From contig KV918795.1 in the NCBI GenBank assembly GCA_002049455.2, forward strand, positions 310,001 to 374,000: DNA of 64,000 nt, in the 5' to 3' direction. Below, piece by piece: positions 20,923-32,135 of the stretch. The stretch's first letter is position 1. Each line of letters opens with the position of its first letter. A program made the translations under genes and the position numbers. The stretch is from Porphyra umbilicalis (taxonomy: Eukaryota; Rhodophyta; Bangiophyceae; Bangiales; Bangiaceae). The notes under the pieces are model-generated. The model was given only the letters and a program-made list of their open reading frames with translations, had not been told where the DNA came from and did not search any database.

Positions 20923-21547
20923 ATGGAGATTGACGCGTCCACTGATGATGGGTCTGGGTTGTCGAGCGATGACGGCCGCGGGCAGTCGGAGGGCTTCGCG
21001 GATAAGCTGCTTGCGGCCGTCATCGGAGCGCGCTCTCTGTTCTTGACGCGCCGGCATCGCAGGAATGCGGCGCAGCGAGCGCGCAGACGGCTTTTTGTCG
21101 GGTCTGTGGCCGGGCGGCGTGCCAACCGAGGACGTGATTTCGACCAGGGTATGCGCGGCATCATGCGAGATTATATTGGTGTGGATGGACAGCCGCCTGT
21201 GTATGGAGAAGAGACGTTTGAGCGTCGCTTCCGTGTGACACGGTCTCTGTTTATGAGTGTTTACGAGGCCATTTGCGACAGGCCGTGTGGGCGGCAGAGC
21301 ATCAATGCGACGAGGCGGCCACGAGCTCATGTTCTGCAGAAGGTGGTGGCCGCTTTCTGTGTGGCCGCGTACTGAGGGTCGCACAAATTGCGCGGATGAG
21401 TATGTTCGGCTGTCCAATTTCACAACTGACGTGGCGACTAAGAAGCATGTTGAGTTTTTCACTGAGGAGGGGGAATCTGTGTACCGACGGCCTCCTATCG
21501 AGGGGGAGATCTCTCCGCGAAGACCTGGCAGCCCATATTTCCGCTAA
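20923..21547 (+). pseudogene. PIF/Harbinger transposase, N-terminal part only
   Basis: The ATG at 20923 starts MEIDASTDDGSGLSSDDG, then a basic region and the Harbinger N-terminal block GMRGIMRDYIGVDGQPPVYGEETFERRFRVTRSLFMSVYEA. The frame ends at TGA 21372 just after VVAAFCVAAY; a different frame continues the homology (CADEYVRLSNFTTDV, the family's 'aDEYvRl.esT') to about 21510, so one frameshift is present. The DDE catalytic domain that should follow is missing. It aligns well with the minus-strand copy starting at 33918 (RNILRDYWGVHGEPPVFDKADFESRF), including the acidic N-terminus. Confidence 0.8.
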
Positions 21548-22652
21548 CCGCGGGTCCCTTCCGGAGCCGTATGTGTAGTCTTCAATGGTTCTTTTTGTCG
21601 CCGTCATGGCTTTTTTTCCTCACATATTTACGCGTCGGCCGCCGCCGCCACGTCGCCTTGGGATAGGTATGACTCATGGGCGGCTTCCACTTCTCTGGAG
21701 AGACAGGCGAGGCCACCGCTCTGTCTGGCGTCGGCGGATGTCCGCGTGCGTCGTAGAATATCATGCTGCAATGTATCTGATGCATAAGTGAAGGGATCGT
21801 GCCGTGCTGGTTTCTCGGACAGAGTCGGTGAGTCGGACAGAGTCAGAGAGTAGGAAAAAAAAAACGGCAAAGGGAAAAAAAAACGTGTATTATTGTGGTG
21901 CACTAGCCGAACACTCAACGCGCGCAGAGGGGACTCCGTCTCGCCAATTACAAGAGTCACAACTCAAGGCAAGTCACCATCCGCGACATCGCTGCCACAA
22001 GTGCCACAGTAAGCGTCCCACTCGTCGTCGTTCGAAGCGCCAGCGGCCGCATTCTGCGGCCGCGGCGTCACCAAGCGACTTCGCCCCGGGACGTAGTCCC
22101 CACTCGCCGTGAAGGGGCATGCTTGGTCTGCAGCGATATCAAGACGCACGCCTTCTTCCGCTTGCCAGATTCAACACCAGCCGAAGCCGCAGCGCGGCGC
22201 GCAACGGCCGCGTTGGCGACCGCAGCTGGTGATGCGCCGGCACACGGCGACGCATGGGAGCCGCCGCTGGGAAGAGGTGCAGACGGAAGCAATGCGGCCG
22301 CACTCGCGGCCGCGCCGGACGTCGGGGACTCGACCGTACGGCCCGTGGTCGACGCCGACGCGGCCGCTTCGCGGCCGTTCACTGCCGCGACGCCGGGCGT
22401 AGCGGGCGCTCCGCCAGACCCAGAAGACGCGGCCGCACCGGCAGATGCAGAAGTCGCACATGCAGGCGATGCGGCCGCATCTGGAGCCCCACCTGCAGCC
22501 GCAGCCGCCGTCGCCTAAGCGGCCGCAGTAGCGGCCGCAGAGGTTCCTGATAAAGGCAGCGCCGTCGTTGTCAAAAGGGACGCGAGGCGTGACTACGCTG
22601 CTTTGGCCTTGCGCAGTCTTGCACTGGACAGCAGAAGGGTGTGTCCGGCTGG
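21548..22652. other. no confident gene
   Basis: Holds A-rich stretches near 21850-21885 and most of the GCGGCCGC cluster. The plus frame 22123-22518 (Ala-rich, containing TPAEAAARRATAALATAAGD) lacks any recognised domain and I do not call it. Confidence 0.4.
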
Positions 22653-23486
22653 ATGCATATGAACAGCGCGTCTGACCAAATGAGCATGCGGATCGATGAC
22701 ACAAAACTCGCAGGGGGTCGCACGATTCTGCCGCTCCGCAAGGGACGCGATCGTACGTGGCCCCTGCCGCGTCTCGGCAGCCTCGCAGGCCGGGCCGCCC
22801 GACCGCCGCAGGCGGCCGCGTGGGAGCCCGCCCTGCGTCACGGTGACCGGCAGACACCACGCAGCCGCCTCACAGGCGCTTCAGAACAGAATGCTCCAGT
22901 GTCGATGGAGGTGAAAGCGCCACCAGATTTCACGCACGCTGTACGTCTGCCGGCTGAACGGACCAATGAGAGATCTACAAATCACTGCTGTCAGTCGCGG
23001 GATGCGACAGCGCCGCGAGATTTTGCGAGATACTGCCAGCGTGTCTCCGACATTTGTGCGTTTGACCTCGTCGTGTCTACTCGATCGCAAGAATTTGCAG
23101 CCATTCGAAGCCTATCGCGCTGCGTGACTCACTTGACCGGCTTATTTTCTGACGATTGGGGTCCAGATCAGCGTGATCGCGGGGTCGATCGATGGCCTGT
23201 TTGCTTGAAACGTCGCACTGGACTGTCGGAATGTGGACATCTCACGGGAAAGCCGCTCGCAGGCTCCAGTTCGCAGGCCGACAACCCAGCAACGTCACCT
23301 TCTATGTTTCCCATACACTGCGATCTGCCGACAGAAGAAAACAAGTACTCTGGATCCGAGCGGAGCGGGTTCGCAGAGCCTGCGCATATCGCTGCCGAAA
23401 CACTTTTGGCCACTCATAGGCGCACACGTTGCGCTCTTAAACGGTCCGCAGATCGTTCGAAACCGACGTTGTTGGGTGTGCTCTGA
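22653..23486 (+). CDS. possible unknown protein
   Basis: An open frame of about 277 residues from an ATG at 22653 (MHMNSASDQMSMRIDD) to TGA at 23484, in DNA of moderate GC where such a length is less expected by chance. Composition is mixed with many Cys and Arg, and no domain, signal peptide or membrane segment is recognised. Codon third positions are not clearly biased, so it may be a chance frame. Confidence 0.2.
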   Translation: MHMNSASDQMSMRIDDTKLAGGRTILPLRKGRDRTWPLPRLGSLAGRAARPPQAAAWEPALRHGDRQTPRSRLTGASEQNAPVSMEVKAPPDFTHAVRLPAERTNERSTNHCCQSRDATAPRDFARYCQRVSDICAFDLVVSTRSQEFAAIRSLSRCVTHLTGLFSDDWGPDQRDRGVDRWPVCLKRRTGLSECGHLTGKPLAGSSSQADNPATSPSMFPIHCDLPTEENKYSGSERSGFAEPAHIAAETLLATHRRTRCALKRSADRSKPTLLGVL

Positions 23487-23783
23487 TGGGCGCGGGAGGC
23501 GGGCTCTTCGAGCCGTGCTTACACCAGTCGGACTACGACATCCTTGCATCATGCTTACATCCTGGAGCTGTACGATCGCTCCCCGATTGGCTGTCCAGGC
23601 GCTGGAGCCGTGGCTGGTTGCAGCATCTTCATTGGACACGCGGCACGACTGGTGACCGTCGTGTGACTGTTTGCATTGTTTTGATTGGCCACACGGCGAG
23701 GCTCATACCCGCCGTGTGTTGTTTCGACGCGTGTGGGTCCGCCCGCGGGCGGATTCTTTCGGGTCGATTTTTCTGCGTGCATT

Positions 23784-23870
23784 GATGCGTGTGTGTGCTG
23801 CGCTTTGATGTGCGCGGGTGTGTGCTGCGCTCATTGATGTGTGCGGGTGTGTGCCACGCACGTTGATGCG
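23784..23870. repeat. short G/T-rich tandem repeat
   Basis: GATG(C/T)G(T/C)G(T/C)G(G/T)GTGTGTGC units begin at 23784, 23807, 23836 and 23865 (spacing 23, 29, 29). Non-coding. Confidence 0.6.
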
Positions 23871-24262
23871 TAGGGTGGGGTGGGTTGGTGCTGCGCAAAC
23901 GCCGTGTGCGAGAGCACAAGAGGGCCGCTCCGCACCAAGTAGCGGGGGAGCGGTTGCCCCACCAGCTTAGCATCGAGGTCGTTGATCCCCTCAAAGGGTG
24001 GGGTCGGCGGACGTCGGTGCTAGGCGCACTGTGCTTACACTGCGAGTTTTCTCGATTCTCGCCGTACTCTCACACTTGGACAGTGGAGCGCACCAGTCGA
24101 AGTCTCTGGTTTGATCCGACTTGACGATGAACAATAATCGCTGCCGACTCGGAGTCAATGAGCCTGCATGAGCCACACACTGCCAACTCAAGTAGCCTGG
24201 GTTTCAGAGCGTGACGACGAAAGTGGCCAACGCGACTGATCTCGACACAGAACTGTTCCATT

Positions 24263-24289
24263 ACTATTGCTGATCCCCGAATTTCGTCC
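24263..24289. repeat. single copy of the MITE terminus seen at 43961
   Basis: TATTGCTGATCCCCGAATT differs at one base from the 19-bp TIR of the 43961-44405 MITE, and GTCCT follows in both. No opposite terminus was found within about 1 kb, so this is probably one end of a truncated relative. Confidence 0.5.
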
Positions 24290-24601
24290 TGGTGGACAGA
24301 GACTGACTTGCGGACCGACTCTCTCCACCAATCAGATGCGCCCCTGGGACAGACTTGGTGCTCCTGATTGCTTGCATGTGCCCATGGCGCCTGGAAATCA
24401 TCATCAGCACCGCTTCTTTTCTGCACTGCTGGCAAGGAGACAGTAGCATCCTCATTCGTCACGAGTACGGATTTGAACGCAGACGCATGTACCGAATGGG
24501 CGGGGTGGCAGCACATACTGCAAGGTATGGGAGCTCTTTCAACACAAGAACGCGGTGAACAGCATCAATAAGAGCCCGTGGTGCAGGGCACGACATTGCT
24601 T

Positions 24602-24941
24602 TTACGTTTCCATGGGCTCCCCACCCGGAAAGGACCGGCGCAACGACACGAGCTTTCGCACCAGCGTGTCAACAGCGTTGCGCATTGCCTCGACGTGCAC
24701 AATGTTCTTCACCGCCCCTCCCCGCCAACTGAGCACGGAAGAGGCGCAGGAGAGTGTCCTTCTCGTCGACACGGTCCACCGACGCAATGTCCACGTTTCC
24801 GGACACGGAGTTGTCCGCGTCCTCGCCACAACGGGCAGCCAACAAGAGCCGTGGCGGGATGAGCGGGAGCAGGGCGGGGTCTCCTCCGAGCTCAGCGGCC
24901 AGGTCCAATCTGGCAATGGGGTTTTCATCGACCAAGTGCAC
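24602..24941 (-). pseudogene. fragment of an unknown protein, one frameshift
   Basis: On the minus strand VHLVDENPIARLDLAAEL...VDEKDTLLRLFRAQL reads like genuine protein, and after a frame change the next frame continues with AVKNIVHVEAMRNAVDTLVRKLVSLRR. No start codon is apparent and no family is recognised. The amphipathic Leu-rich ending is compatible with a transposon accessory protein, which is speculation. Confidence 0.35.
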
Positions 24942-25384
24942 ACAGTTGGAGGTGTTAAATTCTCTTCAGATGTGTTCGGAAGTACCGGGTTCTAGGTGCC
25001 CGTTCCTTCCGTTGCCTTCGGAAAGCTGCGCAATCCGTGGGCCGCCGTGCACATATCGCGCAGGGGCATTTCGAAGGTCGCGCAAGAAGCGCATGCCTAC
25101 CGCAGGCGTTGAGGGTTTATTGGCGCCACAGACCCCCATAAATGATTCGCTGAACAACAGGTGTTTGTGGGCACTGCGCTGCCGGAGTAGATTGCTGGAC
25201 AGGTGTGCCGCATGCGAAGACCCGGCCACCCCATCTGGCCTGCAACTTCAGGGGGGCTATGTTCTCAAAACTGACGGCTTCCGCCGCCGACGGCTTCCTT
25301 CGCGCCCCGCAGGCCGTGGTCCGCGTAACTACAATAACGCAGCCCTGTAGCACCCACCATGTGTTTCCCGTCGCGTGTGCATCT

Positions 25385-25850
25385 GCAGACGCGGGGCGCA
25401 GCGGCACGGGGCGGGGCTGGGTGGGGCCGGGGTGGGGCGGGGTTGGGCAGAGTGGGGCAACGCGCAGCACGGCGGGGCGGGGCGCTACAGGGCGGGGTCG
25501 GGTTTGGCGCGGCGCGGCGCGGCGGGGAGGGGCGAGGCGGCGCGGTGCTGGGCGGGGCGGGTCCGGACGGGGTAGGGCGGAGTGGAGTAGAGCGGGGTGT
25601 GGTGGGGCGCGGCGGGGCGGGGCGGGGTGGGGTCTGTAGATGATGGGCGGAACGGAGCTGGGCGGGGTGGGTCGGGGCGTCGCTGGGCGGGACGGGGCGG
25701 GGCGAGACGAGGGAGTGCGTGTCGTTGCTGGGCGGGGTGTGGCCGGGGCGGGACGGGGTTGAGCGGGGTGCTCGGTGTGCGGCGGGGTAGGCCGGATCGG
25801 GGCGGGGCGGAAGGAGTGGGGGGAACCGGGGGGGCGATCAAGGAGGGCGG
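25385..25850. repeat. G-rich simple repeat (GGGGC/GGGCG/GGTGG mixture)
   Basis: About 465 bp in which the plus strand is dominated by runs of 3-5 G separated by C or T in a loose 5-bp rhythm. Strong strand asymmetry; many sites could form G-quadruplexes on the plus strand. Frames are open on both strands only because A/T-containing stops are rare. Confidence 0.8.
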
Positions 25851-27108
25851 AGGAAGAGGGGGAAAGGCGGGCGTCCCGGCTGTTGGGGGAATGTGCGTGG
25901 GCGAAGCGTGCGCCGCCACGCAGTGTAAGATAAAAACTGTCCGTGACACGTTCGTCAAATGTATCTGTCTTCCATTGGCCATGACACAGAGGCCAGGCCG
26001 CATCATGACGTCATCGATGCATGCTATTCGTCGGGTCATGGTCCCAGGATCAACAGCAGCCATGCAATCAAATCAATGACAGCCGCACAATATGGCAGGG
26101 TGCGTCACAGACCCTTTCCAGAGTTCCATCTGGCGTGCTTTTTATATCATCGGACCAATGGGAAGCCTTCCCAGATCTCACCCCCGGTTCCCAAACTAGT
26201 GGGGTATCGAGAATTTCTAACCCTACGAGATCGTGCTTTTTTGATCCGGCATTTCCCGAAGGGCCGTGGCGACCGCAGACCGATGCGCGGGCGGCCAAGG
26301 GCGGTCGTCGCACACGCCCCAATAGGTGCGTCGGTGTGGCCAGCAAACGCGTACGGGGGGGTGGGCAGCGCAATAGGCTGGGCGGGCAGTGGTGGCACCA
26401 CGGCGACGAGGAAGCGCCCTCCACGTCCCGCTGCCCCCTGTATGGCGGTGGTCTGGGTCCGCCGCACGCTGTGCAATGGTCGCCTCCTCGAGCGCCCTGG
26501 GTGGTAGTCGGCCGCGGGCGGATGCCTGGGCGTCCAGACGGGGGCATGGCGACGGCGACCGTGGCAGCGGCGGCGACAGTTGTGGAGGGCGTGAACGACT
26601 TGTGAGGACCTTGGTGCGCCCGCCGGCGCTGGCGACTCCGCGGGTGCGGTTTCCGCCGCAGCGGCAGCAGTCGCTGGGGTGGGTGTAAGGGAGGGGCGGC
26701 GGGGAATCAAGAGAGCCCGCCGCTGCCACCGCGCCTGCCCTACGCGCTGGCCGGCCGAGACAAAAGTGGCGGCGGCGCCGTCGGCGGGGCGCTGCTGGGG
26801 CGTTGTCGTCGACCGTGGCAGCCACGGCGGGGCCAGCGGGCGGCGGGTGGTGGCAGCGTCTGGCAGCACCGGGGATGCGGATCGAAGCCTCCACTCGATC
26901 TCACCCCACCCGATTCAGCGACGGAGCTTGGTGTGAGCAGGTCGTTCTCCGCCCAGGTCACCGTCGCAGCCCCAATCTGCTATCCCTATTGCCCTGGCCA
27001 CAGTTTTGCTCAGGCCCTTTCTTAGCTGCGGCTTCGTTCGTGTGACGGTTCATGTGACGATGTGGGGCGGCCAGCTATTGGCTGCAACGCGAAACAATTT
27101 GATCACAT
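25851..27108. other. no confident gene
   Basis: Balanced DNA to about 26250, then GC-rich to about 26900. Arg/Gly/Pro-rich frames on both strands show no domain. The 3' flank of the Harbinger copy interrupted by Copia should lie at the right side of this stretch. Confidence 0.4.
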
Positions 27109-27165
27109 GTGATCACACGAAGCAACGTCGGAAAAGAACTTTCCGACGTTGCTTCATGTGATCAC
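27109..27165. repeat. 26-bp inverted repeat (hairpin) 16 bp outside the Copia left LTR
   Basis: The left arm 27109-27134 (GTGATCACACGAAGCAACG then TCGGAAA) pairs with 27140-27165 across a 5-base loop (AGAAC), with one mismatch in 26. A further GATCACATGTGATC palindrome sits at 27101-27114. It lies in the interrupted Harbinger copy just past the C-terminal coding end, so it may be that element's 3' subterminal structure. Confidence 0.85.
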
Positions 27166-27180
27166 ATCGACCTTGCGGCG

Positions 27181-27598
27181 TGTTGGACTGTGATGCTCGT
27201 CGCCGACTTCACTGGCGGCTCGCGGATGGATGATGGTCGGTGACCCTTATGGTACCCCACATGGTACATTTGCAAGACGTGGTCAAGTTGCACACATTCG
27301 TGTTGGGTGATCTTGGGGCGTTACTTTTGGCATGTTTTGGATTTGATCTTCGCTTTGCTCTAGTGGCTTTTGATTTGGTGCGTGATTCGATTTGGTGCGA
27401 GGGCGTGGGCGTCGGTGTGGGCGCGAGAGGGGGGAGCACTTGGGCCGGTGGGGACTGTTTGAGAGGTGCTCTCGGTTGGGAGAGGCGGGCGAACCTTAGG
27501 ACAACCAACAAAGCACGTTCGCACACACACACACAAGCTCAAGCCACTTAACCACTTCACCGTGGTCCCCCAACCCCTATTTCCACTGCGTTACAACA
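27181..27598 (+). repeat. Copia left LTR, followed by primer-binding site
   Basis: Starts TGTTGG and ends ACA. Directly after it GGTTATGGGCCCAG (27599-27612) matches the complement of the initiator-tRNA-Met anticodon arm, the 'half-tRNA' primer used by Drosophila copia and many relatives. A (CA)n run lies near 27521-27535. Confidence 0.9.
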
Positions 27599-30500
27599 GG
27601 TTATGGGCCCAGAGCCGGGGCTGTGACAAGAGCAAGGTGTGCCAGCTGGTGTCGCGGCGGTCGCGGCAAGTGCGAAGAGGACGAGGTCAAGGTGGTTCGA
27701 GGACGTGACGGTCAAGGCAAACGGCCCGGCTAGGTCGGGCGATACGACAAGACGACATCATGGACGGAGGCGCTGCCGGCATGGGTGGCATTAAGATCGA
27801 CAAGCTGACGGAGACGAACTTCCACGAGTGGCGTCAGCGCATTAAGATGGTCGTCGCGCTGCGCGACCTGGACGATATGCTTGACGAAGACGGCAAGCCG
27901 ACGGAGGCGGAGACCCGCGAGTTGGCGGTGTGGAAGCGTCGAGACACGAAGGCGAGCGCCATCATCGGGCTCACTCTTGGGTCTGAGCAGCTTGAGCACG
28001 TGTCGGGCTGCAAGACGACGGCGGAAATGTGGTCGACGCTGCAAGGTGTCTTCCAGCGCAAGAGTTTGATGAACAAGATGGAGGCGCGACGCGAGTTCTA
28101 CACCGTCGAAATGACCGTCGCCGAGGGCATGCTGGGCTACATCAACCGCGTGCGCAACCTCGGCGAGAACCTCAAGGCCATGGGCGGCGAGGTGACGGAG
28201 ATGGACGTTGCCATGAGCGTCCTCAACGGGCTGACGTCAAAGTACGAGAACTCGCTTGTGGCACTCGACGCCAAGGGCGAGGACAAGCTGAGCCTCGACT
28301 TTGTGAAGAGCCGCTTGCTTCAAGAGGGGCGGCGGCAGGCGGACAAGTCACTGGCGACGAAGCGCATTGGCGACATGGCACTCGTCGGCGCCAACTATCG
28401 AGGTCAAGGCCGCCGTGGTGACCTCTCCAACATCGAGTGCTACTACTGCCATACGTTCGGGCACATCTCTCGCGATTGCCCAGAGTTCAAGGCCAAGAAG
28501 CAGAGACAGGACAAGGTGGCCGCGATTGCAGCTGACGATGGTAGCGACAGCGCCGACGCCATCTGTCTGGTGGGCAATGCAGCTGACACCGATGACATCT
28601 CCAAGTCGTGGCTTGTGGACTCTGCGGCGTCTGCACACATGTGCTGCATGCGCGGGTGCTTTGACGACTACCATACGACCACGGGACGGAGCGTCACGAT
28701 GGGTGACACGGGGTCCGTAGCCACGGCGGGCGTCGGAACCGTCGTGCTCAATGTCATCGTTCACGGCAAGACGCGCAAGATCAAGTTGGAGAAGGTACTC
28801 CATGTTCCTACAATGGGCTTCAACCTCATGTCGGTCGGCATGATGGAGGAGCGTGGGGCGGCAGTGTCATTCAAGGGCGGTCAGACGATTATTGAGATTA
28901 GCGACAAGGTCGCTGAGTGCGGGACGCGGAAGAGTGGGCTCTACCACCTGGACATGGCCCCACTGTCGGATATTGCTGCGGTAGCCTCTCTTCGGCTCTG
29001 GCATGGGCGCCTTGGGCACGTCAACGTGGCTTGCGTTAGGCGGATGATCAAGAACAAGGACATCGATGGACTCAAGTGCTTTTTCTTGGCGGTCAAGGAC
29101 GTCTGCGATCCGTGCGTGTATGGGAAGGCGACGCCTATGCCTATTGCAGGAGGAGGTCAAGTGACCAAGCGCCTGCAGCTCGTGCACTCGGACCTGGGCG
29201 GGCCAATGTCGGAGCCGTCGCGTGGCGGTGCGCTCTACTTTGGCACCTTCACCGACGACTTCTCCCGCTGGACCGACGTGGTCATCCTGCAGAAGAATAG
29301 CGATCTGCTCTCTGAGTGTAAGTAGTGGCTGACTAAGGCCCAGCTGCACACGGGAACCAAGATCAAGATCCTGCCATCCGACAATGGTGGCGAAAACGTG
29401 CCGAACGCATTCAAGGCTCTTCACGATGAGAACGGCACGACGCACCAGACCACTTTGCCCAACTCACCGCAGCGGAACGGTGTTGCTGAGCGACTCAACC
29501 GATTTCTCGTGGAGATGGCTCGCACCATGATGCGAAACAAGGACGTCGATCAGGATCTTTGGGCGGATGCCATCAAGACGGCGGTGTACATCAAGAACCG
29601 CGTCACAAGCCGGGCGCTTCCCGTCTGCAAGACGTCTTTTGAGCTGTGGACCGGGAATAAGCCCAACGTAAGCCACATGCGGGTGTTTGGGTCGACATGC
29701 TGGGTCGAGCTGCACAACAGTCATATCGACTACACGTTCGGCGACAAGGCGGCGAAGGGCATCTTCTGAGGCTATCCCGACGGCAGCAAGGCGTACAAGG
29801 TCATCCTTGACGACGGAAAGGTCTTCAAGGAACGAAGCGTTGTGTTCGCCGAGAAGAACGTAAGCGAGGTGGCAGGACTTGCGGAGGAGCTTCCCGGAGA
29901 CGAAAACGTCGGTGCTGAGACGGGTTTGCGCTCTGCAAGCGACGGCGAAGACGTAGATGCTGACAATGACGGCAAGGATGACAAGCGAGGCCATGGATCT
30001 GACAAGTTTGCGGACGACAATCAAGGTAGTGGCGGCTCTCAAGACACGCTGCGTCGGAGCGGCAGAGCGCGGCGACCACCCGTCGAGAACTGGCGCCCGG
30101 TGAGCTTGGTTGCTCACGAGGCGCCCACGACGTACGTGAAAGCCGTACAAGGGCAAGAATCGGCTACATGGAAGATTGCCATGGACAAGGAGATGGTGGC
30201 CATCCGCATGAACATGACTTGGCGCTTGACGGATCGCCCGGCCAGTCGACGCGTGCTGAAGGGCAAGTGGGTTGACAAGGTCAAGAACATGGTTGACAAG
30301 AACGGGAACAACACGACGCGGCACAAGGCGCGCCTGTGCTTCATGGGGAACCGGCAGATCAAGGGGCTCGACTTCAACGAGACGTTCGCGCCTGTGACCA
30401 AATTCACCACCATTCGATGCATCCGTGCGATGACGGCGGCGAACGGGTGGAAGCTATATCAGATGGACGTCAAGACGGCATCTCTCAATGGCGACCTTTA

Positions 30501-31715
30501 CAGGGAGGTCAACATGGAGCAGCCAGACGGCTCTGTCGATCCGACGTATCCTGACAAGGTGTGTCGTCTCCTTCAAGCGCTGTTTGGGCTGAAGGAAGCC
30601 CCCAAGATGTGGTACGCCAAGCTCGCCGACTTCCTCAAGTCGCAGGGGTTTGACAACATTGACCCGGATGCATGCCTCTACCTCCTTATGGATGACGGCA
30701 AAATCATCATCGTCCTGGTGTACGTCGACGATCTTCTTTTGGTGGCATCAAGCCTGGCGGCGATCTACAAAATTAAGGACGCTCTGCACAAGCGTTTTGA
30801 GATGAAGGACATGGCCGAGGTGAAGGTCATCCTCGGGCTAGAGAGAAGACGTGACAAGGCGTTGTGCACCCTCAAGCTGTCGCAGGGCAAGTACGCGGGG
30901 CAAGTGCTGGAGAAGTTCGGGATGGCGAAATGCAACCCGATCGGAACGCCGCTGAGAGTGGGCCTGCAGCTGGTCAAGGCCATCGAGAGCGACGACGGGC
31001 TGCCCTACCGCGAAGCCGTCAGCAGTGTTACATACCTAATGGTCGGGACGCGTCCTGACCTCGCCCTCGCCATCAGACAGCTGAGTCGGTTTGTCTCGTG
31101 CTACGGCAAGGAGCATTTGGCGGCGATCAAGCGCGTTCTGCGGTACGTCTAGAGTTCAATGGACAAGGGGCTGGTCTTCGACAAGAACTCTTCCTGTGTT
31201 CTACAAGGCTTTAGTGATGCCGGCTCGGAGGGTGACCACGAGAGACGACGTTCTACGACGGGCTTCACCTTCATCTTTGGCGGAGCAGCTGTCAGCTGGG
31301 GTTCTAAGTTGCAGAAGACGGTGGCGCTGTCGACGATGGAAGCCGAGTACATGGCTCGATGTGAGGCCAGCAAGGAAGCTGTTTGGCTCAACAAGCTCGT
31401 TCAAGGCGTGGCATCTGAAGGGCTGCGAACAGCGATCTCGGGCGGGCCGATCAACATCAAGGTCGACAACGGCGGGTGCATTGACTTCTCCAAGAACCCC
31501 GTCGAGCACAAGCGGACCAAGCACATCGTAATTCGCCACTACTTTGTGCGCGAGGTCATCACGACGGAGAAGGTGACACTGGAGCATTGTGCAACTGACG
31601 ACATGATGGCGGACCCGATGACGAAGGGGCTCGGCAGGACCAAGCTCGACAAGCATATCGAGGCCATGGGGCTTTGCTAAATACAAGAACCGCCGCGGCA
31701 ACAAGCAAGGAGGAG

Positions 31716-32135
31716 TGTTGGACTGTGATGCTCGTCGCCGACTCCACTGGCGGTTCGCGGTTGGATGATGGTCGGTAACCCTTATGGTACCCCACATGGT
31801 ACATTTGCAAGACGTGGTCAAGTCGCACACATTCGTGTTGTGTGATCTTGGGGCGTTACTTTTGGCATGTTTTGGATTTGATCTTCGCTTTGCTCTAGTG
31901 GTTGTTGATTTGGGGAGTGATTCGATTTGGTGCGAGGGCGTGGGCGTCGGTGTGGGCGCGAGAGGGGGGAGCACTTGGGCCGGTGGGGACTATTTGAGAG
32001 GTGCTCTCGGTTGGGAGAGGCGGGCGAACCTTAATACAACCACCAAAGCACGTTCGCACACACACACACAAGCTCAAGCCACTCAACCACTTCACCGTGG
32101 TCCCCCGACCTCTCTCCTCACTGCGGGTTAACACA
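31716..32135 (+). repeat. Copia right LTR, preceded by polypurine tract
   Basis: Begins TGTTGG like the left LTR. The purine-rich AAGCAAGGAGGAG (31703-31715) immediately before it is the expected polypurine tract. The exact 3' end is uncertain by about 2 bp because of small indels. Confidence 0.9.

Larger units (their letters stand above)
20411..22819. repeat. cluster of GCGGCCGC palindromes, often paired 12-13 bp apart
   Basis: The octamer occurs at 20411, 20634, 20871, 20883, 22043, 22056, 22294, 22306, 22360, 22429, 22471, 22519, 22531 and 22812, plus several one-base variants. Pairs such as 20871/20883, 22043/22056, 22294/22306 and 22519/22531 have start-to-start spacings of 12-13 bp. 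This is far above chance at this GC content. In one plus frame (22123-22518) the motifs encode Ala runs, but no domain supports that frame as a gene. Confidence 0.7.
27181..32135 (+). mobile_element. Copia (Ty1/copia) LTR retrotransposon, fossil with both LTRs
   Basis: A full-length element of about 4.95 kb. LTRs at 27181-27598 and 31716-32135 are about 95% identical by eye (roughly 20-25 differences). Flanks CGGCG and CTGCG could be a 5-bp target duplication with one mismatch. Internal order is Copia type: gag about 27760-28560 with zinc knuckle CYYCHTFGHISRDC, protease around 28600 (WLVDSAASAHM), integrase about 28980-29800 (LWHGRLGHV; SDNGGEN), reverse transcriptase about 30150-31000 (YVDDLL) and RNase H to about 31680. 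The coding part is broken at about three places, so the element is not autonomous. LTR divergence suggests an insertion that is old but not ancient. It sits inside the minus-strand Harbinger copy. Confidence 0.92.

Noticed and set aside
25485-26063. Pro/Arg-rich frames over the G-rich repeat
   Set aside because: Purely compositional; no start context, domain or unique sequence.
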